A stretch of DNA of 64,000 bases from Isoetes taiwanensis (taxonomy: Eukaryota > Streptophyta > Lycopodiopsida > Isoetales > Isoetaceae), in contig JAJEKV010000030.1 in NCBI GenBank assembly GCA_021234155.1, forward strand, positions 16,670,003-16,734,002, in the 5' to 3' direction. A program made the position numbers and the translations under genes. The notes below the pieces were generated by a model. That model searched no databases and was not told the origin of the DNA. It was given only the letters and a program-made list of their open reading frames with translations. This document shows, piece by piece, positions 38,064 to 48,332 of this stretch (positions are counted from its first letter, which is position 1; the number at the start of each line of letters is the position of its first letter).

Positions 38064-38856
38064 TAATAAAACTATCATTCAATTAAATTGGGATTGTGTC
38101 TTAATTTTGGGACAAATTTCATATTGTATGTTTTTTATAGCATATTCAAATTCACACAAACCACCTTAAAAGCATGAAAATGCAATCTCATATTATTTAC
38201 AAAACTAGAAAAAGTGCCCAGCGTTGCTGGGCTTTTTATCGAGCTTAAATTTAAAAATTAACAAAGATATAGCAAACCAAGCCCATCAGTGCTAAACTAT
38301 AGCATTTTTATATGGGATTTGTTACATAGTTAGAGCCTATATATTTGAGTTTCCTATGCGTTGGTCATTGATTCCCCACGTTGCATGCTGCTCTAAAAAA
38401 GAGGTTCTTGTTTTCTGAAGCGAATTCAAATTTATCTTGCACCCTTCAAGTGCTATTGTCTTGTTTAGAAGGGAATTACCAGCATGTTGCGCATTAGAAG
38501 CAAATCAAGCTTTCAAGTCAAAAAACAAAATTACTAAATGTAGGACAATTGAACAAAGGGTATCATTGTTTATGTCTTGATGTTGCTAGGGCTACATTTG
38601 CAAGGATTGTATAGCGTGCAAGTGAACATTCGAAAAGCAAGTAGTGCAAAATTGTCTCGTGCATTGTCGAGCTACATTTATGAAAAACACTCAACTGGAC
38701 CGGAGCGATGTAATTGCCAAAATATACCACGAATCCACAAAATAATCATTTCTTCAACTTGAAATCCAATATAAATGGTTTAATATGTGTAGCCCATGGG
38801 ATTGAACCGGTGCTACTATTGGCACCCTAACTATACATTCAAAACCAAACGTATAT

Positions 38857-39077
38857 CGAGTTAGATATACTACGTATATCAAACTCGATATACAAATATA
38901 CAGCGTATATCGAGTTCGATATACGACGTATATTGAGTTAGATATACGGCGTATATCGAACTCGATATACGATTTTTTTTTATTTTTTTTTTTTTTAATT
39001 TTCGATTCTGGCCGACCGTCATTTTTATACAATTTTATACGGCGTATATAGCGTATATCGAACTCGATATACGCATA
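38857..39077. repeat. array of six ~20-bp palindromes, left
   Basis: Units follow GTATATCGA-AC-TCGATATAC (or its complement, and single-base variants), each a 9-bp inverted arm pair around two bases. Most are separated by CGC/CGT. A T-rich stretch divides the fifth and sixth units. Confidence 0.85.
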
Positions 39078-39290
39078 TATACGTATAAAAACTCAGAAAA
39101 AACACAAAAAAAAAATGCAAATAGCTAGTTTTGCCTAGCCTCCCAGAGGCCTAGGCTTATCAGCCTCATGGTCAAGCCATGAGAAGCACGTGAGAACCAT
39201 AATTGGAGCAAATAAAACAAATAAGTGACCAACAAGCCTAGCAATTCTACAAATAAGAAATGCTAGCTCAAATAAAACAAATAAGCTAGC

Positions 39291-39511
39291 AATTCTACAA
39301 ATAAGAAATGCTAGCTGCTTCAAACAACTTGGTTTAAAACTGTGCAAAATGGCCAAAAGGCAGTTCATGTGAATCAACTTGACTAGTTACAATAAAAGCT
39401 AATCCTACAAATAAGAAATGCTAGTCGCTTCAAACAACTTGGTTTAAAATCAAGTGCAAAATGGCCAAAAGGCGTTCATGTGAATCAACTTGACTAGTTA
39501 CAATAAAAGCT
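39291..39511. repeat. two tandem 110-bp units
   Basis: ATAAGAAATG...CTTGACTAGTTACAATAAAAGCT occurs at about 39,291-39,400 and 39,401-39,511, with a partial extra copy of the first 30 bases near 39,245. Non-coding. Confidence 0.8.
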
Positions 39512-40332
39512 CTGAAGTTACACAGGTCATACTTGGCTTTTTTACCAACAATGACTAATGCTACAGAGTAGCAGCAGGCGTTGATGTTAACCATATTTAC
39601 AACATATCTTTGTAGAACAGACTTCGGTTTATAACCTCAAATAAAATGATTTCTCAGAATTTTGTAACAACAAAACACAGTTTGAGACATGATATGACAC
39701 AAAACAGCATGTTCTTGCTGGTAGTGCACTTTTCAAAGAATAAAACTTTTAAGTTAAAGCTACTCCATAACTTGGAGAGTTTTTAGCATATTTAAAAGCA
39801 GCTCCATGCAAATTTCAGATGAAGTTCATACCACGTTCTTGGAATTGATAGAAATAGAAGCAGCTTGCTCCAAAGATTTTTCACAACCATCAAAAGAGAT
39901 TGAGAAATGCAACCTCGGTTACCTGATGTAGTGGCAAGTCGTTTGCATCGGATTACACCTTTGCAATCTCCATATCAGCTGATGTATGATCACGTGACCT
40001 CACTGCGCAGTTTTGTCTCAGCAGAAGCTTTGTCAAACTTATTTTGGCAGTCTCAACTCCTCTTTTCGCTTTCATCATATGAAACAGGTAGATCAGAGTC
40101 TGCTGAACTCTATCATGGAATGCACGGAGCTTACTGCAAATGGATCATGGCAAAGCTATATATGCACAGAGCTTACTGCAAATGGGTCATGGCAAAGCTA
40201 TATCCGGGCAACAATAGATCAAGCAAGCAGGTTCGGCGCCGCTTTTGTGAACTGGGCAGATAATATGCTCTGCCGAAACCCTAAACTTGGTTTTAGGGCT
40301 CCGAAGAACCCGGAAAAAACACAAAAAATTTG

Positions 40333-40557
40333 ATATACAGTAGTATATCGAGTTAGATATACTATAGTATATCGAGTTCGATATACTATAGTATATATAC
40401 TATAGTATATCTAACTCGATATACTACTGTATATCAATTTTATACACTTTTTTTTATACGCCATTTTCCGGCACCCTGCCGGATATACGTATATCGAACT
40501 CGATATACGCCGTATATCGAACTCGATATACGCCGTATATCGAACTAGATATATGCA
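40333..40557. repeat. array of six ~20-bp palindromes, right
   Basis: This is the inverted counterpart of 38,857-39,077. The inner three units are joined by ACTATA (ATACTATAGTAT) and the outer three by GCC. It includes a larger self-complementary stretch near 40,333-40,440. Confidence 0.85.
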
Positions 40558-40734
40558 TGGTTTCGAATGTTTGGTTAGGGAGCCAATATTTTACCCGGGA
40601 TTGAACCCCTGCCAATGTATTGATTTTTTCATTTATTAAAGAAAATTAAGCTTGATGTAAAGTCGTGTTCTTGGCCTGTTTTTCCTTATCCTTGGTTTTT
40701 TTTTAGAGGTAATGTGGCGGTTAGAACTTGAGCC

Positions 40735-40768
40735 TTACAAAAAAACTATTCTATTCTATTCTATTCCT
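40735..40768 (+). repeat. (TTCTA)n with LINE-tail flank
   Basis: AAAAAAACTATTCTATTCTATT matches the junction of LINE-2's 3' end with its tail at 57,862-57,880. It is a minimal LINE tail insertion. Confidence 0.5.
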
Positions 40769-40769
40769 A

Positions 40770-41317
40770 CATACATACAAACGTTTCTGCACACTTATTC
40801 GAATCAAAACGATATTGTGGTCAAGCATTTTGTCAAATATATTATATGCAATCTGTAAATGTCCACAATTACCATACATGTTAATAGGTGCATCCTCAAT
40901 AGAAGTGCCAAGCTCTAGCCCAGTGCTAATACTGGTTTTGTGGATCAGAAAACCTTTGGCTGTATCAGCTAAATTGAAGCATGCATCAAATGTACTTACC
41001 ATGGCAATTTTATTTGGCTTCAAGCCTTCTTGTTTCATTTCTTGTAGAATATCAAGGGCCTCTTTGTTATATTCCTCTTGTGCATATGATGGTATCATGG
41101 TTGACCATGAAATATCATCCTGCTGATCAATTCTGTCAAACAGAACTCTTGCATCTTCTAGGCTACCACATTTCCCATACATATTGATGAAGAGCAGTTC
41201 CCACCACATAATCCAACTCTGATTTGGCATCTGAAAATGTTCAAACTTGTCACTATTTACCTGAGGCACATTGCTTGAGTATCCAGCAATACAACAAAGG
41301 GAAGCTAGACCTGACAT
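40770..41317 (-). pseudogene. PPR (PLS-type) gene fragment
   Basis: About 180 residues with two PPR blocks: INMYGKCGSLEDARVLFDRI, then DDISWSTMIPSYAQ, and INMYGNCGHLQIAYNIFDKM. These are the PLS repeats of plant organelle RNA-binding and editing factors, whose full genes code for 500-900 residues. There is no start, no targeting peptide and no E/DYW tail. The fragment lies inside the candidate Helitron 2, which suggests capture rather than a native gene. Confidence 0.75.
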
Positions 41318-42702
41318 TGTTTCTCCATTCTACCAAATGAATAGTTCACAAAATTCAATAAATATAGCAATAATTCTTCCCATCCTCTGAAGAAATGAAT
41401 CTGTTGAGCAACAAAACAGAGAATGAATGATAAAAAAATGCACTGAGTGCATACCTTGTCAAGTTGTTTGTGCACAACAACTTCATTAATTTCCTGGCTC
41501 TGCTAAAGCCGGATGTGGGACGTTTTGTGCAGCCCACATGTACCTATCATCATTCATGCATAAAACCATACATGAAAAATCCAAAATGCTATCATTATAC
41601 AGTTTGAAAAAGTTCCAAAAGCATACCTTGAAAGGAAATAATTAACATCCTTTTGTAAATAAATCACAAAATTCATCTACCAATAAAATTGCTAAAATTG
41701 CTGTGTACTGCCACATCTCTGGTGCCAATGATCTGTGGGGCCTTGAACCTAATCAAACAAAAGGAAAACCAGCTGTGGGGCTCATAACTCTTCTTTAGCT
41801 TGCAAATTCGACAAAAATGAAAAACCCTAGTGCATCCTTCACAAACTGTGCAAAGCCTAATTGAGAAGGTCAAAGCTGAAGCTTTTGAAGATATCTCTAA
41901 TGCCAGAGTAGATATCACAAAATATCGATAATTTGTTGTTATCTGGCACAATCTTGAAAAGGACTACAGAGCACCAACATTGCATAGGAGGGAAGGAATA
42001 ACTGGAAACGGATTGGCTATAGCGGATAGCTTCTAGCAAAAATCAAAATTCCATCGTCTAGAAGGAAGAATCGTCGGATGGTAGAAAAAAATGTGCACAC
42101 TCAATTTGTTTCGTTCTTTTTATTCTTGCATATGGTATTGTTGCCACCTCTATAAACTTAAAATACGACCCATCTCTAGCCAGCAAAAATGGATTGACAT
42201 CTTCTGGAAGCAGCGCAAATAGGTCCATCAACCTAGTCTGAATAGACAAGAATACTTAAGCCATCAATATCAAGCGAGAAAGAAGAAATGTCATGCGGGT
42301 TACCTAAGCACTTAAGCAATTACCATACAACATTCTAAAGCACAAAATTCAAAAGCAAATGATAAAATCCATGATCGTGGTAATATTTAGAAGCGGTTTC
42401 TCTCTTACCATGTATGCACATGATTTCTGAAAGCAGTACATGATTTCTGAAAGCAGTCCGGTCCCTTGGGACCAATGCAAAATAAACAGATATTTTAACC
42501 TAGAATAGAGACGGAGATTTTAGCTTAAAATAGAGACAAAAAGGTTTCGCAGCAGAGAAATCGAACTGGCTCTGAAGTGTGAACCAAAATGCAATTGCAC
42601 TGCATAAAGAAGGCCGACGATTCTCTCCTAACCGCTTAGGCCCACAATCGTAGACGTTCAATAGATAGAAGCCCGATAATCTAAGGACAGCCTGATAAAA
42701 TT

Positions 42703-44140
42703 ATGTTTGTCAGTGGTTTGAGTGCATGTTCAACTCACTTGACTGCCCTCGAGAGTGGAAGGCAGCTCCATATGGATATTTTAACTGCTGGCTGTGAATT
42801 AGATGTCTTTGTGGAAAGTGCTCTTCTTGGAATGCATGCCAAAGGTGGCTATAGATTTTGATGGGATAATAGTGTCTTGCAATAGATTATTGGGTAAGTG
42901 TGGAGTTGCCCAGTGCTGATTATTCTCTGATCTAGAGAAGTCGAGGTCGTCCAACAAACACTTTTTTAATGCATCAGGAACATTAGTCTTTGCAAGTGAC
43001 CAAGTAGCTCTCTTTTTAAGCTCACATCATAGCCACCTATTGTCTTCAAGCAAAGTAGTCTGGAATCCAACTGATAATCAGACTGAATTGTCTCATGGCA
43101 TATTTCTGCAATACCAATTCAGACTGGTCTGCACGTTTTCTGCTATTTGACTCCAGTTATGAGCTGCGCACTTTTGCAAAGTGATTAAATCTCATGTTTG
43201 GGTTGGTTCCAGATTGTTTTGCATATCAAACAACCAATTTCAATTGCTAACCTTAAGGGCCATCTCAATGTATATCATCAAGCTGCTAGCATGGCTAATA
43301 TCAGGACCTGTTATCAGGTTATGTGCCACGTCCCCTTCCTAATGGACATGAATATGATCTTCCTTTCATGAATGGCATCCCTAGTCCTGCATTTATGAGC
43401 TTTTATAGGGCAGCTAGGTTTCATAATAAACAGCTTCTTCCACTATTTCAGCTTCTTCCACTATTTCTAAGTTCTAGACTTGACATATTCTTTGCTCTCG
43501 TGCCATGTCTTTATTCTGGCCATCTTCAATATTGTGAGGAGGCTTTGAACTGGCCCACAACAATGGATATGTGTCGTGCTTGAGAGGCATTACTGCATCT
43601 TCAATCAAGCATGCCTGATTTGCACAAGGCAATTAATCTATAATTCCAGCATGAACATCTTGATTGCTGGATATGCCCACCAGGATCAGGAGAAAACATT
43701 GATTGATATTTTTTAAATGGATGCGGGAGAATGAAGTAAGGCCAAACAATGTCACATTTGTTAGCGTGTTGGTTGCATGTGCTAGCATTGCAGCAATAGA
43801 ACAGGGAAAACTAACCCATGTGATCATTGCAAAAGGTGGATGTCAGTTGAATCTTGATCATTGGCAATACACTCATTGGCATGTATGCGAAATCCAGATG
43901 CATTAAGAGTGGCTGTCAATTTTTTGACCAAATGCCCATGCAAAATATCATAAGTGCCTCAAGGTTATCTGCTAGCACAGTTGATTTTGTCCCATGCAAG
44001 TCAGTCCACAACGACATGAACACAAGTTATTCAGACTGTCAGGAATGCATGTCCATGACCACCAGAATTGAGACATGCTTCAGCTTAGTTCATCACAAAA
44101 GAGCTTTGATTCTTTTCCATTGGTATGCCCATGAATAAAG
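42703..44140 (+). pseudogene. PPR (PLS-type) gene fragments, broken
   Basis: Three blocks lie in different frames. VSGLSACSTHLTALESGRQ with GCELDVFVESALLGMHAKGG is at 42,709-42,850. KWMRENEVRPNNVTFVSVLVAC is at 43,712-43,800, followed by IGNTLIGMYAKSRCIKSG (about 43,857), and QFFDQMPMQNIISA ends near 43,955. They are PLS-type repeats, but intervening stops and about 850 bp of unrelated sequence rule out a functional gene. This is probably captured and decayed DNA within Helitron 2. Confidence 0.7.
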
Positions 44141-46290
44141 AGTTCAGGCTTCCCAAAGAAGATACCCAAATCGTCAAAGAAGAACTACAATTCCTTAAAA
44201 ATCAACATGGGTTATGCCGGATGAGTATGAGGAAGATCGCCAAGATCTTTTCTACTTAAACCTCCCCTGCAATCATCTCGGTTTTAGAATTGCCTTGCAG
44301 TCGTAAATAGATCCAAATACAATCATATTTTCAAGCCTTTTTATAGCAAAAAAATAAGGCAGATTCATAAGATGCTTACATGTGATGTTCCCCTAACTCT
44401 CCGGTAGCTCGACAACAATCGCTACAGCTTATAGCTGCATATTGAAAATGATGCAGGCTCACTCCAACAAGGGCATATCTTTAGCAGAAATATCTCAGCA
44501 TAACGGAAATATCTTAGCATATCTCTGCTCAAAGGCGTATCTGCGCTCCAAAATTGACACGCTGCAAGGTGTGCTTCAAATCATTTAGCTCAACAGCTAT
44601 GTGCTCCAAGAGTACGTGCCAGCTCTTTTCTAACTTTAGAGGTAAAAAACAATAATGAAATTAAAAATCGTGGCTTGTAAAAGGGTACAGCCAATCAAGA
44701 GCAATAGTTCCTCCATTTGAAGTGACAAATAACTCTCTGTAACTACAATAAGGTCATTCACAAATTCTATGCAGGAAAGCACAAAAGGAAAGATAGAAAC
44801 CATCGAAATTGCCTAGCTCCATATGTCTCCAATCAACGGCATTATCACAAACACAGATTTAGGAAAAATAGACAACCTGCACTTTTATTCTTTTCAACAA
44901 TCTACTGCCCTATTCATCAGAATTACATAGAAATTTTAAACTCTCCACATTTTCATTTTTCCGTTTTCAAGTGGATTCATAATGAAACCTAGTTATAAAG
45001 CACATATTTTAGCACGAACGAATCTGTAAAACCTTCCCAGACCTCATCTAGAAAATTGTATATGTTAGAAAACCTGCACTGGTATGACCTTAAGCCTAGG
45101 TTCTGCTATTCAGTGCCTTCATTCCTTCAAAAAAGAGATTAAAGAACATCAGAACTAAGAAAGAAACTGAAAAGTAAAAATCAAAGCAAGCTTAGAATAC
45201 TTATAAATACAGTGGATAAGATGCCGGAGGTCCCTGTATTCTTCTGATTATCCTTCTGAATTTTAGTTTGGCAGTGTTTCTTGGTCCCTGCATAAGAAAA
45301 GAAGTATTGTTCACACAATAGAAATGTGACTACTTCTGTGTCGTGGTCCAATGCCAGACGGCTTGGCAAAATATGTTTTGGATCATAAATCACAATTGCA
45401 CTCTAAATTCATAAACTTGATTACTCACTTGGAGAATTAAGCTCCCTATTGTGTCTAACAAAAACGACTTCCTATTGGTTTGATCTTTAATGCCTTCCTC
45501 ATCCAGGAGGATAATCTTATTGCCGTTGTCCATGGCATGGACTATCATATTGTAACTCCAGAATGCCCGAGACTACATGATGCCATCAAGGAACGGAATT
45601 TGTGAGTAGCAAGCTAGATTAGACACATATGGGACACAAAATGGACACCATCTGCGGCAAGAGATGAATAATAGTGTGCATTTCATAAATAGGATCTAAC
45701 TGCTTGTCTTAGCATTAGGCGGATCCATGCATATCAATATGGTGGATAATTACCCGTTTGTTCTTCAGAATCCCTATCCAAATTCTACTGCTTTATGAAA
45801 ATAAGACAAAAACTGATGGTACTTTGTTCTTTATGCTTTTCCATCCTGGATATTTCCAGCATAAAATTAACTACTCCTTTGAGCAGTAAATATGCTGTGG
45901 CATTCTCATCAACTATTTGAACCACACACCCATGTGAAATACTATCCATTTATCTGAGCCCCTGCAAAAGAAATATGTGAATACTGAATGATTGCAGCAC
46001 TATAAAGATAATAAAGTGCATGTTGCATGCACAGCATATATGATAAATCGTACCAGTATCAGGATCAACAACAACGTTTAAAGCCTGCAAGTCCACAATC
46101 ACCTTTGTTTCTCTAGAGTCTCGGGTGAAATCTCTCCCACCACTCTAATTGTCAACCCAAGTTCAAAACTGGCAATTGAAGGAAGATGGGAAGGAAATAT
46201 CGACTCACAAACACCCCTAATTTTAGCAAACGATCATCATTGGAGACATAGTCTGCAAAGAAATAACTTGTGGATTGCCTGATATCGATT
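44141..46290. other. no gene seen (inside candidate Helitron 2)
   Basis: AT-rich sequence with short unsupported frames. Some stretches could be intron or exon debris of captured genes, but none is recognisable. Confidence 0.4.
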
Positions 46291-46295
46291 CAGGT

Positions 46296-46411
46296 CTTGG
46301 ATTCAGTTCCTCTCCGCATTCGAGTTTTCCCACTGGCACGATCAGCTCTAGTTATCGACAATGACATCCTATTAACAACCAAATCAAATAGCTCGAAATA
46401 AACCGCTAATG
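46296..46411. repeat. ~115-bp direct repeat, copy 1
   Basis: CTCTCCGCATTCGAGTTTTC... through CAAATAGCTCGAAA is repeated at 48,011-48,124 with about five changes. The pair brackets the 571-bp tandem array. Confidence 0.85.
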
Positions 46412-46545
46412 TGTATGCAAAAAACTATTCCAACTTAAAGGCCTTGAATAGTGTTTGCTCTAGAGTCACTGCTGCCTAACATTGATGATGTATTTGTGTG
46501 CTAACAATAATCTGCAATTACAACACAGCAAGAATATGAGTTGCA

Positions 46546-47885
46546 AAAAAACACCATGGTAGACATGCAACCAAAGAACAACTGCTATAGGGTTCACTGT
46601 ATCTATCATCAACTGTCTACAATCTTCAAAGGACTTTGTTATGCTTTGTGGTTGCAACCCATCTCATTTGGTAAGGAGTCTTGAACAAACAACATCTCTG
46701 CCCTTAAACAGATTTGGCATGAAAGTTTCGTGATGTCATTCCTAATAGCAACCAAAACAAACAATGCCTAACAAATCAACGCACTAAAATAATTTAAGAA
46801 AAATTGATGTCTTCTCAAATGCTCTCCATATTGGGATCGTGGAGCAGAAAAACTTGCCAAAGCATTAGGAATAGTAGCGAGACTGCTGCTTAATGGAAGA
46901 AAATCAATTAGGAAGAAACTCCAGGTAAAATGCTTTGTATTCCATTCTGCATCAAGCAAAACTGGAAATAAATCCAATGCGTTAAACTAAGAAAATGAAC
47001 GACCAAAATCTGCGCCCTTTCAAAAGCTAATCTCAGACATTCATTTAGAGGTGACAACTATGGGCATTCCGGAAGACATAATACTCACCAATGAGCGTCA
47101 CAAAATTCTATGGGCAAAAAAACACCATGGTAGACATGCAACCAAAGAACAACTGCTATAGGGTTCACTGTATCTATCATCAACTGTCTACAATCTTCAA
47201 AGGACTTTGTTATGCTTTGTGGTTGCAACCCATCTCATTTGGTAAGGAGTCTTGAACAAACAACATCTCTGCCCTTAAACAGATTTGGCATGAAAGTCTC
47301 GTGATGTCATTCCTATTAGCAACCAAAACAAACAATGCCTAACAAATCAACGCACTAAAATAATTTAAGAAAAATTGATGTCTTCTCAAATGCTCTCCGT
47401 ATTGGGATCGTGGAGCAGAAAAACTTGCCAAAGCATTAGTAATAGTAGCGAGACTGCTGCTTAATGGAAGAAAATCAATTAGGAAGAAACTCCACGTAAA
47501 ATGCTTTGTATTCCATTCTGCATCAAGCAAAACTGGAAATAAATCCAATGCGTTAAACTAAGAAAATGAACGACCAAAATCTGCGCCCTTTCAAAAGCTA
47601 ATCTCAGACATTCATTTAGAGGTGACAACTATGGGCATTCCGGAAGACATACTACTCACCAATGAGCGTCACAAAATTCTATGGGCAAATCTTTGGCAAC
47701 CCATCTCATTTGGTAAGGAGTCTTGAACAAACAACATCTCTGCCTTTAAACAGATTTGGCATCAAAGTCTCGTGATGTCATTCCTATTAGCAACCAAAAC
47801 AAACAATGCCTAACAAATCAACGCACTAAAATAATTTAAGAAAAATTGATGTCTTCTCAAATGCTCTCCGTATTGGGATCGTGGA
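46546..47885. repeat. 571-bp tandem repeat, two full copies and a partial third
   Basis: The unit starting AAAAACACCATGGTAGAC lies at 46,546-47,116 and 47,117-47,687. A partial third copy (about 190 bp) is at 47,692-47,885, starting at GGCAACCCATCTCATTTGG. Copies differ at only a few positions, so the duplication is recent. Non-coding. Confidence 0.9.
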
Positions 47886-48010
47886 CTAACTCTAGAGAAA
47901 TTTAATTGTGCATAATCCGAACTGATTGCTTGTGTTTTATAAGAAGTCCCACTGGAAAATAACCTTGACCATAAAAGGCAAGAGGACGAAAAACTTACAA
48001 AAGAAGGTGG

Positions 48011-48124
48011 TCTTGGATTCGGTTGCTCTCCGCATTCGAGTTTTCCCACTGGCACGATCAGCTCTAGTTATCGACAATGGCATCCTATTAACAACCAAAT
48101 CAAATAGCTCGAAACAAACTGCTA
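48011..48124. repeat. ~115-bp direct repeat, copy 2
   Basis: Second copy of 46,296-46,411, close to the candidate Helitron 5' end. Confidence 0.85.
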
Positions 48125-48332
48125 AATCAACGCTCCAAAATAAGTTAAAAAAATTAAGGGTTGAGATTTTGCGCACAGATTATCCCAAAACTCCTTTATT
48201 ACTATATATAGATAGATAGTCAATATTTCACAATATAGCACCATATTATAAAAACGTGATGAAAAAAATTTACATAGTTATTCAAATTTCTTCAAGCACC
48301 CCCAATGATATCATAGCCTTCTTCTTGACATC

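Larger units (their letters stand above)
38819..40586. mobile_element. 1.77-kb TIR element made of palindrome arrays
   Basis: The ends TTGGCACCCTAAC...ACATTC (38,819) and GAATGTTTGGTTAGGGAGCCAA (40,586) are imperfect inverted repeats flanked by TA on both sides, as in Tc1/mariner-type insertions. Each side then carries about 230-260 bp with six 20-bp palindromic units and a shared inner border (GAAAAAACACAAAAAA). The core (39,120-40,300) has no transposase. Two separate inverted insertions is the alternative. Confidence 0.55.
38205..48216 (-). mobile_element. Helitron 2 (candidate, ~10 kb) carrying gene fragments
   Basis: The 3' end on the minus strand is a 7-bp hairpin GCCCAGC-AAC-GCTGGGC (38,232-38,216), then ACTTTTT and CTAG (38,208-38,205), preceded by A on the plus strand. 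The 5' end candidate is TCTATCTATATATAG... at 48,216 (or TCTATATATAG at 48,212), followed by AATAAAGGAGTTTTGGG, a typical plant Helitron 5' start, with T outside. Between them lie PPR gene fragments in both orientations, a nested TIR element and tandem repeats. No Rep/helicase is seen. Pairing these two ends is an inference, as no empty site is available. Confidence 0.5.

Noticed and set aside
46546-47885. CRISPR-like array
   Set aside because: The repeats are 571 bp, contiguous and without spacers, and the DNA is eukaryotic.
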